In this document: positions 22,373-29,847 of the stretch, piece by piece | How the letters are laid out: every line of letters starts with the position of its first letter | How positions within the stretch are numbered: position 1 is the stretch's first letter | From: an uncultured Kiritimatiellota bacterium | GTDB lineage: Bacteria > Verrucomicrobiota > Kiritimatiellia > RFP12 > UBA1067 | NCBI GenBank assembly: GCA_934635045.1 | Contig: CAKTZA010000048.1 | Coordinates: forward strand, 1-29,847 | Direction of reading: 5' to 3' | DNA: 29,847 nucleotides | Program-made: the position numbers and the translations under genes | Notes under the pieces: model-generated | Databases searched by the model: none | What the model was told of the DNA's origin: nothing | What the model saw: the letters and a program-made list of their open reading frames with translations, nothing else

Positions 22373-23614
22373 TTACCGGGCCGTGCGCTTCTTGCGCGGG
22401 TTGGGCTGGCCGATCTCGGTCAGCATCTTGCGGAACGAGCCCTTGCGCACGTTGAAGGGCTTGCCGCCCTTGATGCGCGGGAACTCGCACGCGCGGATCT
22501 CGGCGGCCTTGTTCTCGTCCGGCCCGACGACGCCGCTCTCGCCCGCAAGGGCGCATTCGACCGCCTTGCGCGCGCACTTCTCGATGAGCTTCAGGTCCTT
22601 CTTGTTCGGCGCGGCCGCGCGGGCGAAGTAGCCCGACTTGAAGACCTGCACCTTCTCGGCCCCGAGCATCTCGCCGAAGCGCTTGCCGATGTACTGGCCG
22701 ACGTTGACCTTGTCAAGGCGCGGATGCCCGAACGCATCGACGGGCACGTCCTCGCCGCGCCGGCGCATCTCGGCGATGATGTCCTTCACGCCCGCGCCCT
22801 CGGAGACGAAGATGTTGACGGAATCCCACTTGTCCATGACGGCCCGCAGACGCAGCGCCTCGTCCTCGAAATCGATCTTGGACTCCGGCACGTAGATCGC
22901 GTGCACGTCCTGGCGGCCCATCGTCAGGTTGAAGTCGTCGAGGAAGAGCCCGCGCGACGACATCGACTTGAGCATCTTGCGGTAGTACTGCGCCGTCTTG
23001 TAGGTGAGCCAGCCGCAGTTGCGGCCCATGACCTCGTGAATCGTGAGCGCGCGCGGGTTCGCCGAGTTCTCCTTGACGACGTTCATGAAGAACTTCGCGC
23101 CCTCCTCCGCCGCCGTCCACGCGCCGAGCGACTGCTTGATCGGATAGACGTCGTTGTCGATCGTCTTCGGCAGGCCGACGACGATGAGCGGGTAGTTGTT
23201 CTTCGCGAGATACGCCGCGAGGTCGGCCGCCGTCGTGTTCGTGTCGTCGCCGCCGATCGTGTGCAGGACGTCCACGCCGTCCTTGACGAGCTGGTCGGCC
23301 GCGACCTTCAGCGGATCCTCGCCCTCGCGGACGAGCCCGCGCTTCACGCAGTCCTTGACGTTCGTGAGCTTCACGCGGCTGTTGCCGATCGGCGAGCCGC
23401 CGTGGCGCGTGAGGACGAGCGCACGCTTGCGCACCTCGTCCGTCACCGGGATCGAGTCGCCCTTCAAGAGGCCCATGTAGCCGTTCACGTAGCCGATCAT
23501 CGCGACGTTCGGGGCGACCTTGTTGTACTCGTCGATCAGGAACCCGATCGAGCTGGAGAGGCACGGCGCGAGACCGCCCGCCGTCAGAAACGCAACTTTC
23601 TTCACTTCTTTCAT
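22373..23614 (-). CDS. pfp: Pyrophosphate-dependent 6-phosphofructokinase
   Basis: 413 residues. The first motif is AFLTAGGLAPCLSSSIG, where ATP enzymes have GGDAPGMN. GGDDT at 121-125 carries the second Asp that marks PPi-using enzymes. PKTIDND at 149-155 is the catalytic site and VMGRNCGWLT binds sugar phosphate. The enzyme interconverts fructose-6-phosphate and fructose-1,6-bisphosphate using PPi, reversibly, which saves ATP in anaerobes. MKEVKKVAFL at 23614 is the natural start. An in-frame TTG 45 bases upstream would add 15 residues outside the family. The DUF1893-ExbBD operon follows after 11 bases, so pfp may provide its promoter. The leader region holds a short GTTGAGA-type repeat. 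Confidence 0.92.
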   Translation of the reverse strand: MKEVKKVAFLTAGGLAPCLSSSIGFLIDEYNKVAPNVAMIGYVNGYMGLLKGDSIPVTDEVRKRALVLTRHGGSPIGNSRVKLTNVKDCVKRGLVREGEDPLKVAADQLVKDGVDVLHTIGGDDTNTTAADLAAYLAKNNYPLIVVGLPKTIDNDVYPIKQSLGAWTAAEEGAKFFMNVVKENSANPRALTIHEVMGRNCGWLTYKTAQYYRKMLKSMSSRGLFLDDFNLTMGRQDVHAIYVPESKIDFEDEALRLRAVMDKWDSVNIFVSEGAGVKDIIAEMRRRGEDVPVDAFGHPRLDKVNVGQYIGKRFGEMLGAEKVQVFKSGYFARAAAPNKKDLKLIEKCARKAVECALAGESGVVGPDENKAAEIRACEFPRIKGGKPFNVRKGSFRKMLTEIGQPNPRKKRTAR

Positions 23615-23681
23615 TTGGTGTGTTCTTTCTGGTTTTATGGTTTTATCGGACAAAGACAAGGGACAGCCGACAAAGGCTCCC

Positions 23682-23713
23682 TCTCAACTTCTCAACCCTC
23701 TCAACTTCACAAC
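23682..23713. repeat. Short degenerate tandem repeat between ribH and pfp
   Basis: The plus strand reads as alternating CTCTCAACTT and CTCAACCC words (CTCTCAACTTCTCAACCC, then CTCTCAACTTCACAACCC), two and a half units. It straddles the ribH stop codon. It looks like slippage-derived low-complexity DNA. Similar but different word arrays fill two other operon gaps (1646-1684 and 6530-6561). Confidence 0.5.
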
Positions 23714-24168
23714 CCCTTCAGCACATTGACCATCTCGACGGCGGACTGCATCGCCGAGAAGCCCTTGTTGCCCTGCTTCGTGCCGCAGCGCTCGACGGCC
23801 TGCTCCAGGTTCTCTGCCGACACGACGCCGTCCAGCACCGGCACGCCCGTCTCGACCGAGATCTCCTCGAACGCCTTGGCCGTCGCCTGGTTGATGAGGT
23901 CGGCGTGCGCCGTCGCGCCCTGCACGACCGCGCCGAGCGCGAGGACGGCGTCGACCGCCTGCGCCGCCGCAAGCTTCTTCGCCACGAGCGGAATCTCATA
24001 CGCCCCCGGCACGCGCACGAGCAGAAGGTCCTTCTCGTCGCCGCCGAGGCGCACGAACGCATCCGCCGCGCCCTTCACGAGCTGTTCCGTGAGAAAACTG
24101 TTGAACCGGCTGACGACGAGGGCGATCTTCATCCCCTGCGCGTTCAGCGTTCCAATGACTTCTTTCAT
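23707..24168 (-). CDS. ribH: 6,7-dimethyl-8-ribityllumazine synthase
   Basis: 153 residues, typical length. It condenses 5-amino-6-ribitylaminouracil with dihydroxybutanone phosphate, the penultimate riboflavin step, as a 5- or 60-subunit shell. Landmarks are VVSRFNSFLTEQL, VPGAYEIPLVAKKL, LGAVVQGATAHADLI and GNKGFSAMQSAVEM. The active-site loop is usually GAVIRGxTxHF: Arg is Gln here and Phe is Ala, while the His is kept. LDGVVS replaces the usual FGVLT. Activity is probable but the substitutions are noteworthy. No other rib genes are nearby. A promoter candidate is at 24204-24232. The ATG at 24168 has AGGAAA ten bases upstream. Confidence 0.9.
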   Translation of the reverse strand: MKEVIGTLNAQGMKIALVVSRFNSFLTEQLVKGAADAFVRLGGDEKDLLLVRVPGAYEIPLVAKKLAAAQAVDAVLALGAVVQGATAHADLINQATAKAFEEISVETGVPVLDGVVSAENLEQAVERCGTKQGNKGFSAMQSAVEMVNVLKGL

Positions 24169-24203
24169 GTCTGCATTTCCTGTATTTGCGAAATTAGCGC
24201 GGT

Positions 24204-24232
24204 ATTATAGCAATTTTGCGGAGAGAAGTCTA
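24204..24232 (-). promoter_or_regulatory. Candidate ribH promoter
   Basis: On the minus strand TAGACT (24232-24227), 17-base spacer, perfect TATAAT (24209-24204), about 35 bases before the ribH ATG. No riboswitch-like FMN element is visible in the short leader. Confidence 0.5.
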
Positions 24233-24248
24233 TCCGCCGCCCGACGGC

Positions 24249-24265
24249 GCGTCCAAGTCGGACGC
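24249..24265 (-). terminator. Hairpin after the rhamnosidase gene, weak terminator candidate
   Basis: GCGTCC/GGACGC six-base-pair stem with a five-base loop, ten bases after the GH78 stop codon. No T run follows, so termination would need a factor. It may also be chance in GC-rich DNA. Confidence 0.3.
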
Positions 24266-24275
24266 AATCGGCCTT

Positions 24276-26660
24276 TCACGGACAGGCCACGGCGACGCGA
24301 TAGGCGCCAGGACGAGCGACGACCGTCCCGTCCGAATCGACCGCCAGCCCGTTCGGGAGCGGGCCGTCGAGACGTCCGGGGAAGATGATCTCGGCCTCCG
24401 TGCCATCCGGCACCTCAAACGTCCAGACAATGCGGTCGGCCTTCTTCTCCCAGGCGCTGACGATGACGCCGCCAGACGGGATCTCATGCGTCGCACGGGC
24501 GAAAGTCAACGTCCCGCCCGGTTGTGGCGCCAGCCGGAAGCGGCGGAACGCGGCCCAGTCCGGATTCTCCTCCGTGAGGTCGCGGATGCCGCAGATCGTG
24601 TCGTAGAACCAGGCCGCAACACTGCCGTAGGCGTAATGGTTGAGCGAGTTCATCCAGTTCGCGTGGAATTTCCCGTCGACCTTTGCATCCCATCGCTCCC
24701 AGATGGATGTCGCGCCCTGCACGACGGGATAAAGCCAGCCCGGTGCCGTCTCGGTCTCCAGGAGCCGATAGGCCGCTTCGCGTTCGCTCGATTCCGTCAG
24801 CGCCCGCAAAAGGACAGGCGTGCCGAGAAAGCCCGTCGCAAGGTGTCCGCCGCGCGCCTCGATCAGCTCCTTCAGCCGTACGCCAGCCGCATGTCGCGTC
24901 GCCGCGCTTTCGCAAAGCCCATAGGCAATGGCAAATGCCATCGCCGTCTGCGTCTGCTCGATGGGCAGCCCTGCGGCGTCGAAGTGCTTCGCGCGGAACT
25001 GCTGGAGGAATCCGTCGCGGCGGGCGGAAAAGGCCCTCGCGTCGTCCGGCGCACCGACCGCCCGCGCCGCCAGGGCGGCAAGCCGCAGCATCTCGATACG
25101 CAGGGCTTCGCAGATGTAGTCGCCACTCGTGGGCTGGCCAAGGTTCAGGTGGTCGCCCAGCGTCTTCAGCTTCGCGGCGGACGAGATCAGGCGCACGTAC
25201 CGGGTGATCGACGGATAGGCCGCCTTGAGCGAGTCGAGATCGCCGTACTTCCGGTAGAGCATCCACGGGCACACGACGCCAGCGTCGCTCCATCCGGCGG
25301 TGCCGACGTCCTCCGACGCCTCGGCGTTCCGACCGAACCACGGCGACGGGGCGATGGACGGGAAGGCCCCGCTCGGCGACGCACAGAGGCGCAGATCGAC
25401 GATCCACTTCGCAAAGAACCGCGCAACGTCGTAGTTCATCATGGCCGTCTCGGCGAAGATCTGCGCATCGCCCGTCCACCCGAACCGCTCGCAGCGCTGG
25501 GGACAGTCCGTCGGCACGTCGATGAAGTTCGCCTGCTGGCTGCGCCGCACGTTCGCGAAGAGCCGGTTGATCCGTTCGTCGGAACAGCTGAAGTCGCCTG
25601 TCGGGCGCACGGCCGAGGAGATGACGAGCGCGTTGACCGACTCGTCCGTCAGGGGCTCGTCCGTCGGCCAGCCGCTGACTTCCGCATAGCGGAACCCGTA
25701 GAACGTGAAGTTCGGCACGTACGCAAACGGCGCGCGAGCCCCGCAGGTGACGACCGTCTTCGCGCCGGCGAACGCCAGGTTGCCGCGCCAGAGGTTGCCG
25801 TCCGCGTCAAGGTCTTCGCCGTGGCGGATGACGATCACGGCGCCAGGATGCGCCTTCGCGAGACGGATGCGGTCGACGCCCGCGATGTTCTCGCCGAAGT
25901 CAAGCAGGTACGTGCCGGAGGGACGGCGCGTCACCTTAATCGGCTTCAGCTCGCGCGTCACCCGGACGGGCTGCCCGACATCGCCGACGATTTCCGTCTT
26001 CTCCTCGACTTCCGCCGTCCCAGACACCGTGGCAAGCCGTTCGCAACCGAGCAGCTTCCAGCTCTCGTCGTCATGCGCGGCATCGTACTCTTCGCCTTGG
26101 TAGATGTCGTTCGTCAGCGTTGCCGGATCGAGGTAGAAAGACAGCCAGTCACGGCCGGTCCCGATCGTCTCGGACGTTCCGTCCGCATAGGCTATGTCAA
26201 GTTCAGCGCGGAAGCGCGGATGGCGCCCCCAGCCGACCTGGCCTTCCGGCTGGGCGACAAGCGAGATCTGCCCACAGTACCAGCCGTCGCCGACAAGCGC
26301 CGAGAGGACGTTCGTGCCGGGGACGAGAAACGCGGTGACGTCAAAGGACTGGGAGGGGACGCGCCGCTCATACTGCGTCCAGCCCGGCAGCAAACGCCGT
26401 GCGGTGACCGACTGCCCGTTGACGTAGGGCACGTACAGCCCCAACGCCGTGGCGCGCAGGGTTGCCCGTCGTATCGGCTTGGCCGTCGTGAACGCACGCG
26501 ACAGGCGGAGCGCCGGACGGTAGTTCCCTTGCCCGGACGGTGCCGTGATCCAGCGCGACCGACTCCACGGTGCGCGGATTTCGTCGCCCGCCGCCGACAG
26601 CCCCCCGACCGCCAGCGCGCCAAGGGCCGCCGCAAGACCAATCATTCTCAGCCGATTCAT
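24276..26660 (-). CDS. Secreted alpha-L-rhamnosidase, glycoside hydrolase family 78
   Basis: 794 residues. A signal peptide (about 1-24, ending LSAAG) precedes N-terminal beta-domains with WITAPSGQG, LYVPYVNGQSV and LPGWTQYERRV, and a beta-jelly-roll with YLLDFGENIAG. The (alpha/alpha)6 catalytic barrel spans about 360-700 and carries DVPTDCPQRCERFGWTGDAQ (381-400, acidic residues D385, E391, D398), ATSIWERWD with the presumed base Glu, and NHYAYGSV. A small C-terminal beta-domain ends the protein. It removes terminal alpha-L-rhamnose from plant pectins or glycosides or from bacterial polysaccharides, acting outside the cytoplasm. No ribosome binding site precedes the ATG at 26660. A nine-codon frame (26686-26657) ends in an ATGA overlap with it. 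The large GH-like gene lies upstream on the same strand. Confidence 0.92.
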   Translation of the reverse strand: MNRLRMIGLAAALGALAVGGLSAAGDEIRAPWSRSRWITAPSGQGNYRPALRLSRAFTTAKPIRRATLRATALGLYVPYVNGQSVTARRLLPGWTQYERRVPSQSFDVTAFLVPGTNVLSALVGDGWYCGQISLVAQPEGQVGWGRHPRFRAELDIAYADGTSETIGTGRDWLSFYLDPATLTNDIYQGEEYDAAHDDESWKLLGCERLATVSGTAEVEEKTEIVGDVGQPVRVTRELKPIKVTRRPSGTYLLDFGENIAGVDRIRLAKAHPGAVIVIRHGEDLDADGNLWRGNLAFAGAKTVVTCGARAPFAYVPNFTFYGFRYAEVSGWPTDEPLTDESVNALVISSAVRPTGDFSCSDERINRLFANVRRSQQANFIDVPTDCPQRCERFGWTGDAQIFAETAMMNYDVARFFAKWIVDLRLCASPSGAFPSIAPSPWFGRNAEASEDVGTAGWSDAGVVCPWMLYRKYGDLDSLKAAYPSITRYVRLISSAAKLKTLGDHLNLGQPTSGDYICEALRIEMLRLAALAARAVGAPDDARAFSARRDGFLQQFRAKHFDAAGLPIEQTQTAMAFAIAYGLCESAATRHAAGVRLKELIEARGGHLATGFLGTPVLLRALTESSEREAAYRLLETETAPGWLYPVVQGATSIWERWDAKVDGKFHANWMNSLNHYAYGSVAAWFYDTICGIRDLTEENPDWAAFRRFRLAPQPGGTLTFARATHEIPSGGVIVSAWEKKADRIVWTFEVPDGTEAEIIFPGRLDGPLPNGLAVDSDGTVVARPGAYRVAVACP

Positions 26661-26771
26661 GCCCGAAACTTTCTGGATGTTCTCATTCCGTATCGCGCAG
26701 ACGCCTCCTGCCGCGCCGCTATCACGTAGTTTATCAAAAAGGCCGCCGCAGAGGCAAACGAGACCCTGCCG

Positions 26772-29700
26772 TCAAGGTACAGGCACATGGCTGATTCGCA
26801 GAGCCCGCAAGTCCCCTTCAAATGGGGCAAAGCCCTTGCCCACCGTCTCGTTCGGCATCAGGTTCGATCCGAAGATGTGGAACGAAAAGGCCCGTGCCCG
26901 CCGGTCATAGCTGAAAACGGACTTATCACCATTCACCGCGCATTCCAACGTCTCGAAGCGCTTGACGATGCGGATCACGTTCCACTCGCCTGTCCGCAAG
27001 CGCGCCTTCGTGTCAAAATCCGGCGGATTGTACCATGCGATGCCATAGAAAGAGAGGTGAACCGTCCCGTTCCTGATCGTCATCTGCAAGCCGTTGTCCG
27101 GCGTATGCGTCGATGACGAGCGCAACAGCACCTGGTCTTTTGCGGACGCCGGACGAATCTCGAATTCCACCGCGTATTCCGCCCCGCGCGGGATGACCTC
27201 CTGCGGCAGGCAGAGGTAGGTTCCTCCGGTGAAATGCAGTGCCCAGCGTCCGTCATTCTGCACCCATGTCGGTGCGGTCGAGCCGCCAAACGCCTTGGGC
27301 AGCTTCCCCATCGCCTCCGCGACACACATCGGCTGCCCATAGGCCGAACAGCCGCCCAAAAACGCATCCGTCACATTGTCCCACCCGCTCTTCAGCAGAT
27401 CCCCACAGACAGGGTCGAACGCATAGTCGAAAGTCGGCACCAGGTCTTCGCGGACACGCGCCCTGACGGGCTTTCGCTCCGTATCCGACCACACGTTGAG
27501 CGCACCTGTCCTGTCTGCGGGGCGGCGCGGCAGGACAGGCGCGCTGCGGTAGACCTTGCCGGACTTCGTGACGGCGCGCAGCTGGTAGACGGGGAAGCGG
27601 CTCGCGCTCACGTGCGTCCGCCGCAACGACGCGGCACGCGCGTTCAGCGGCACGGACGTGTCCGCCAGGTCGTCCAGCCGCGAGAGGGCGAACGTCACCG
27701 TCTTGTCAAGGGAGTGGCGAGAGATCCCCGAACGCATGACCGCTTCAAGACCGATCGCAAGAGACGGCAACTCCGGCACGGACACGGTCATCCTGGCATG
27801 GGCCAGTTCCGCGCGCGGCACACGCACAAAGAACCTTGCGGAACTCTCGCTCATCCGCACACGGACAGGATAACCGTCCTCGTCACGCCTGCCGACAGAC
27901 GCCGTTTCCCACATGTAGTCCGAATTCCGAAGTTCGCCTCCGGGCGCGCCCTCAAACCCAACACGGACTGTCCGAACCCTCTCTGTCTCCGTCTTTCCGA
28001 AAAGGCTCGGACGAACCGTCGAGATCTCGGCCCTGAAAAGGGCATAGGCCGCATCGTCGAACCATCCGGCGGAATCCGCTGCCGCAATCTCGTCCAATCC
28101 TTCCACGACCTCAAGCGCAGCCAAGGACTCGACGCACGACAACGCGGCCTCGACCTTGTATTCACCGCGCGCCGATGCCGCCGCAACCGTCAGCCGCTCG
28201 CGCTCCGGCACGAGCATCTCGCGCAGGGGATGATGGGTATAGAGATAGTCCTTGCACATCGTCGGCGAAAGGCGGGTCGAGTCAAACCCCTTCCAGATCC
28301 TGTTCGCCCCCGCATAGGCGACCCGCACCTCTGGCGTCACGCAAAGACTGCCCGCCAGCCGCTCCGAGGCAATGCGATAGTCAATGGCTTTCAGCCTTGA
28401 CGTCGGGATCGTCTCTTCGGGGAAGGAAACCAGAACCTTTCCGTTCTCGTCTCGCAACGTCACTTGCGCCGTCACCGACGCCTCTGCCGAACCATCCGGC
28501 AGATAAAGCAGTTCCAGATGGTACGGCTCCCCGATCTTAAGCGCCTGCCGCACGGACAGGACCAGGTTCGGCACGCGCACATCATCTCCCTTCATCGGTT
28601 GAGGCTGCTCATGATCCAGAAGGGAACGGTAGTAGTTCAAGATGCGCGTCCAAACCTTTCCATGCGCGACGGTCGGCTGGAAGTGCGTGTTCTCGTTTTC
28701 CTCGTTCCACTCAAAGCACATCAGCACGTCGGGATTGATCAGCAGCAGCTCATCCAGCTGCGTACGCAGCGCCGCCGTTCCAAAATTGCCTTTCGTCCAG
28801 CCCTCGAAATTGTTGACATACCCCTTTTCCAAGTACGCCCCGACGAGCATGTCCCTGTTCTCCGGACGCCGCAGAACCTCATCGGCGACCGGCAGCAGAT
28901 AATCACGCCAAATGGGCGTCGCCTCCGTCTTCGTTGGATACTCGCCATCCCAATCTTTGCGGATGTTCGTCATCCACATCTGTAATCCGCCCATCAGCCG
29001 CGTAGCCTCTGACACCTTGCGTCGGAACGCTTCGACCTTTTCCGTCGGGATATTCTTGGCACCGTCCTTGCCGAGCGCCCCTGTCGCATTGACATAACCA
29101 TATGCCTCATACATGTCGAAGAACGGCATCTGCCCAATCATGACAAACGGGGGCACTTCTGGGTCTTCGCGCAAAGCCTTCGCCCAGGTCATCAGTGTCT
29201 TGACATTTTTCCCATATGTCCAAAACACCACTTTGCCGTCCACCCGTGCGGCATAAGGCGATTTCGCAAACGATAGAAGATACGACTTCTCCCGATCATA
29301 GACGGCCTTGAACCCTGGTGCCTCGCGTACGCCCTCGTTCAGGTTCACGCCGCCGTCCGACGGGCAGAGAACCGGCATCATCAGGAATCCCGGCTGCGGC
29401 GGATGCTTTTCGAGAAGTCTCAGCATTTCCGTGTTGACGCCATGGTAGGCAATGCAGCCAAAGCCGTCCAATCCCGAATCCTGGAGGATCTCGACGTCCC
29501 GCAGATACCCGCGCATCAGGCCGCCGCCAAGGCCGTCCCCTTCCTGACGGAGCGTCGCGTCGTGGAAAAGGGGGCGGTCCTTCCAGTAGTGGAGGACATT
29601 TGCGCCCGGCCAGTAGATCTGGCGTTCCGCCAGGATCCACGTCTTCTTGAGCTTTCGCGGGCGGTTACCGACCGTTGCCGCGCCGCTCTCCGTCCGCTCA

Positions 29701-29774
29701 TAGGGAATGGACGCCGTTCCCTCTCCGGCAAATGCCAGCCCGCAGCAGACCAGCGCCACAACCGACAGGACCTT
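26772..29774 (-). CDS. Secreted GH71/GH99-like glycosidase with LamG-type C-terminal domain; 5' exon interrupted by an intron
   Basis: About 1000 codons are present, ending at 26772. The first residues KVLSVVALVCCGLAFAGE are the middle and end of a signal peptide, without a plausible start. The only in-frame start codon is GTG at 29759, inside the hydrophobic core. A TIM-barrel-like region (about 30-395) has HYWKDRP, DGFGCIAYHG and CFEWNEENENTHFQP (acidic residues near 350-356), similar to the WNEW..E signature of GH71/GH99-like families, whose members cleave alpha-mannosides or alpha-glucans. The middle (about 400-790) is beta-rich and unassigned. The C-terminus (about 800-990) looks like a LamG/concanavalin-like domain (LHFTGGTYLCLP and EYAVEFEIRP). 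The reading frame continues upstream into group II intron sequence, so the true 5' exon lies beyond the window. Confidence 0.7.
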   Translation of the reverse strand, partial: KVLSVVALVCCGLAFAGEGTASIPYERTESGAATVGNRPRKLKKTWILAERQIYWPGANVLHYWKDRPLFHDATLRQEGDGLGGGLMRGYLRDVEILQDSGLDGFGCIAYHGVNTEMLRLLEKHPPQPGFLMMPVLCPSDGGVNLNEGVREAPGFKAVYDREKSYLLSFAKSPYAARVDGKVVFWTYGKNVKTLMTWAKALREDPEVPPFVMIGQMPFFDMYEAYGYVNATGALGKDGAKNIPTEKVEAFRRKVSEATRLMGGLQMWMTNIRKDWDGEYPTKTEATPIWRDYLLPVADEVLRRPENRDMLVGAYLEKGYVNNFEGWTKGNFGTAALRTQLDELLLINPDVLMCFEWNEENENTHFQPTVAHGKVWTRILNYYRSLLDHEQPQPMKGDDVRVPNLVLSVRQALKIGEPYHLELLYLPDGSAEASVTAQVTLRDENGKVLVSFPEETIPTSRLKAIDYRIASERLAGSLCVTPEVRVAYAGANRIWKGFDSTRLSPTMCKDYLYTHHPLREMLVPERERLTVAAASARGEYKVEAALSCVESLAALEVVEGLDEIAAADSAGWFDDAAYALFRAEISTVRPSLFGKTETERVRTVRVGFEGAPGGELRNSDYMWETASVGRRDEDGYPVRVRMSESSARFFVRVPRAELAHARMTVSVPELPSLAIGLEAVMRSGISRHSLDKTVTFALSRLDDLADTSVPLNARAASLRRTHVSASRFPVYQLRAVTKSGKVYRSAPVLPRRPADRTGALNVWSDTERKPVRARVREDLVPTFDYAFDPVCGDLLKSGWDNVTDAFLGGCSAYGQPMCVAEAMGKLPKAFGGSTAPTWVQNDGRWALHFTGGTYLCLPQEVIPRGAEYAVEFEIRPASAKDQVLLRSSSTHTPDNGLQMTIRNGTVHLSFYGIAWYNPPDFDTKARLRTGEWNVIRIVKRFETLECAVNGDKSVFSYDRRARAFSFHIFGSNLMPNETVGKGFAPFEGDLRALRISHVPVP

Positions 29775-29847
29775 GTAGAGTAGAGACCCACGCCTCGGCT
29801 TCGCCGATGCGACTTCCCCCTCATCAAACCGGACGTGCGGATTTCCC
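29775..29847 (-). mobile_element. 3' end of a group II intron (domain V remnant and domain VI)
   Basis: Read on the minus strand from the edge, GGGAAATCCGCACGTCCGG (29847-29829) matches the loop and 3' half of a group II intron domain V, whose 5' half would pair with it just beyond the window. TTTGATGAGGGGG follows as the joiner. The domain VI-like hairpin is CGCaTCGGC-gaa-GCCGAgGCG, and the 3' end is CTCTACTCTAC. The end with a terminal AC at 29775 fits the group II AY rule. The next bases, AAGGTCCTG, continue the signal-peptide coding frame of the downstream gene. The maturase/reverse transcriptase gene would lie outside the window. Confidence 0.72.

Noticed and set aside
23615..23659. Upstream TTG start for pfp
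   Set aside because: Adds 15 residues that precede the conserved start of the PFK fold. The ATG at 23614 fits the family.
25499..25509. GGGGACAGTCC inside the rhamnosidase gene as another REP-like palindrome
   Set aside because: Only a partial match, and it encodes the conserved catalytic motif TDCPQR, so codon choice explains it.
26690..26771. Terminator between the GH71/GH99-like gene and the rhamnosidase
   Set aside because: A TTTTT is present near 26730 on the minus strand, but only a three-base-pair GCC/GGC stem with a large loop precedes it. Not strong enough to call.
29757..29759. GTG as the true start of the GH71/GH99-like gene
   Set aside because: It lies in the middle of the signal-peptide hydrophobic core, leaves no basic n-region and has no ribosome binding site. 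The intron interruption explains the missing start better.
1..29847. CRISPR arrays, prophage or plasmid genes, rRNA, riboswitches
   Set aside because: No regularly spaced direct repeats, phage or replication proteins, rRNA segments or recognisable riboswitch cores were seen on either strand.

Overview
The window reads as a GC-rich bacterial chromosome fragment, most likely from an anaerobic member of the PVC group (Kiritimatiellota, Lentisphaerota or a relative). This placement is an inference. It rests on two AraC-type regulators with LacI-like sensor halves, a type III glutamine synthetase, a PPi-type phosphofructokinase, secreted GH2 and GH78 glycosidases, and an autotransporter-associated beta-strand repeat protein. 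Both ends look like assembly breakpoints: position 1 starts in a 23-base C run, and position 29847 lies inside what looks like domain V of a group II intron. The window may therefore be a whole contig.

Left part (1-8266). A truncated surface protein is followed by about 500 bases without genes, holding palindromes and a MITE-like inverted-repeat element. Then come two catabolic modules of the same design. Module 1 is a Gfo/Idh/MocA dehydrogenase plus a TIM-barrel sugar isomerase (2725-767), divergent from an AraC/XylR-type regulator (2853-4046). Module 2 is an operon for a small Anabaena-sensory-rhodopsin-transducer-like protein, an M24 peptidase-like protein and an M81 (MlrC-like) protein (6921-4013), divergent from a second regulator (7050-8240). 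Each divergent gap carries a perfect direct repeat at a 21-22 bp period, as expected of an AraC-family operator. Both regulators have a -10 box 7-8 bases before their ATG, which suggests leaderless mRNAs.

Middle (8275-16730), all on the minus strand: tRNA-Cys, cytidylate kinase, a secreted GH2 beta-galactosidase, type III glutamine synthetase (possibly also leaderless) and elongation factor G with a clear promoter and terminator.

Right-middle (16735-23614), minus strand: a tightly packed operon of PPi-phosphofructokinase, DUF1893 protein, ExbB/TolQ, ExbD/TolR, a secreted TPR protein, a TonB-like anchored protein with a von Willebrand A domain, and Hsp33. Five consecutive genes are joined by ATGA stop/start overlaps. 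A VWA domain replaces the usual TonB/TolA C-terminal domain while the TonB-type S-x3-H transmembrane motif is kept. This is the best candidate for an undescribed energised envelope system.

Right part (23707-29847): lumazine synthase, a GH78 alpha-L-rhamnosidase and a large secreted GH71/GH99-like multidomain protein. The signal-peptide region of the last gene appears to be interrupted by a group II intron whose 3' end forms the window edge.
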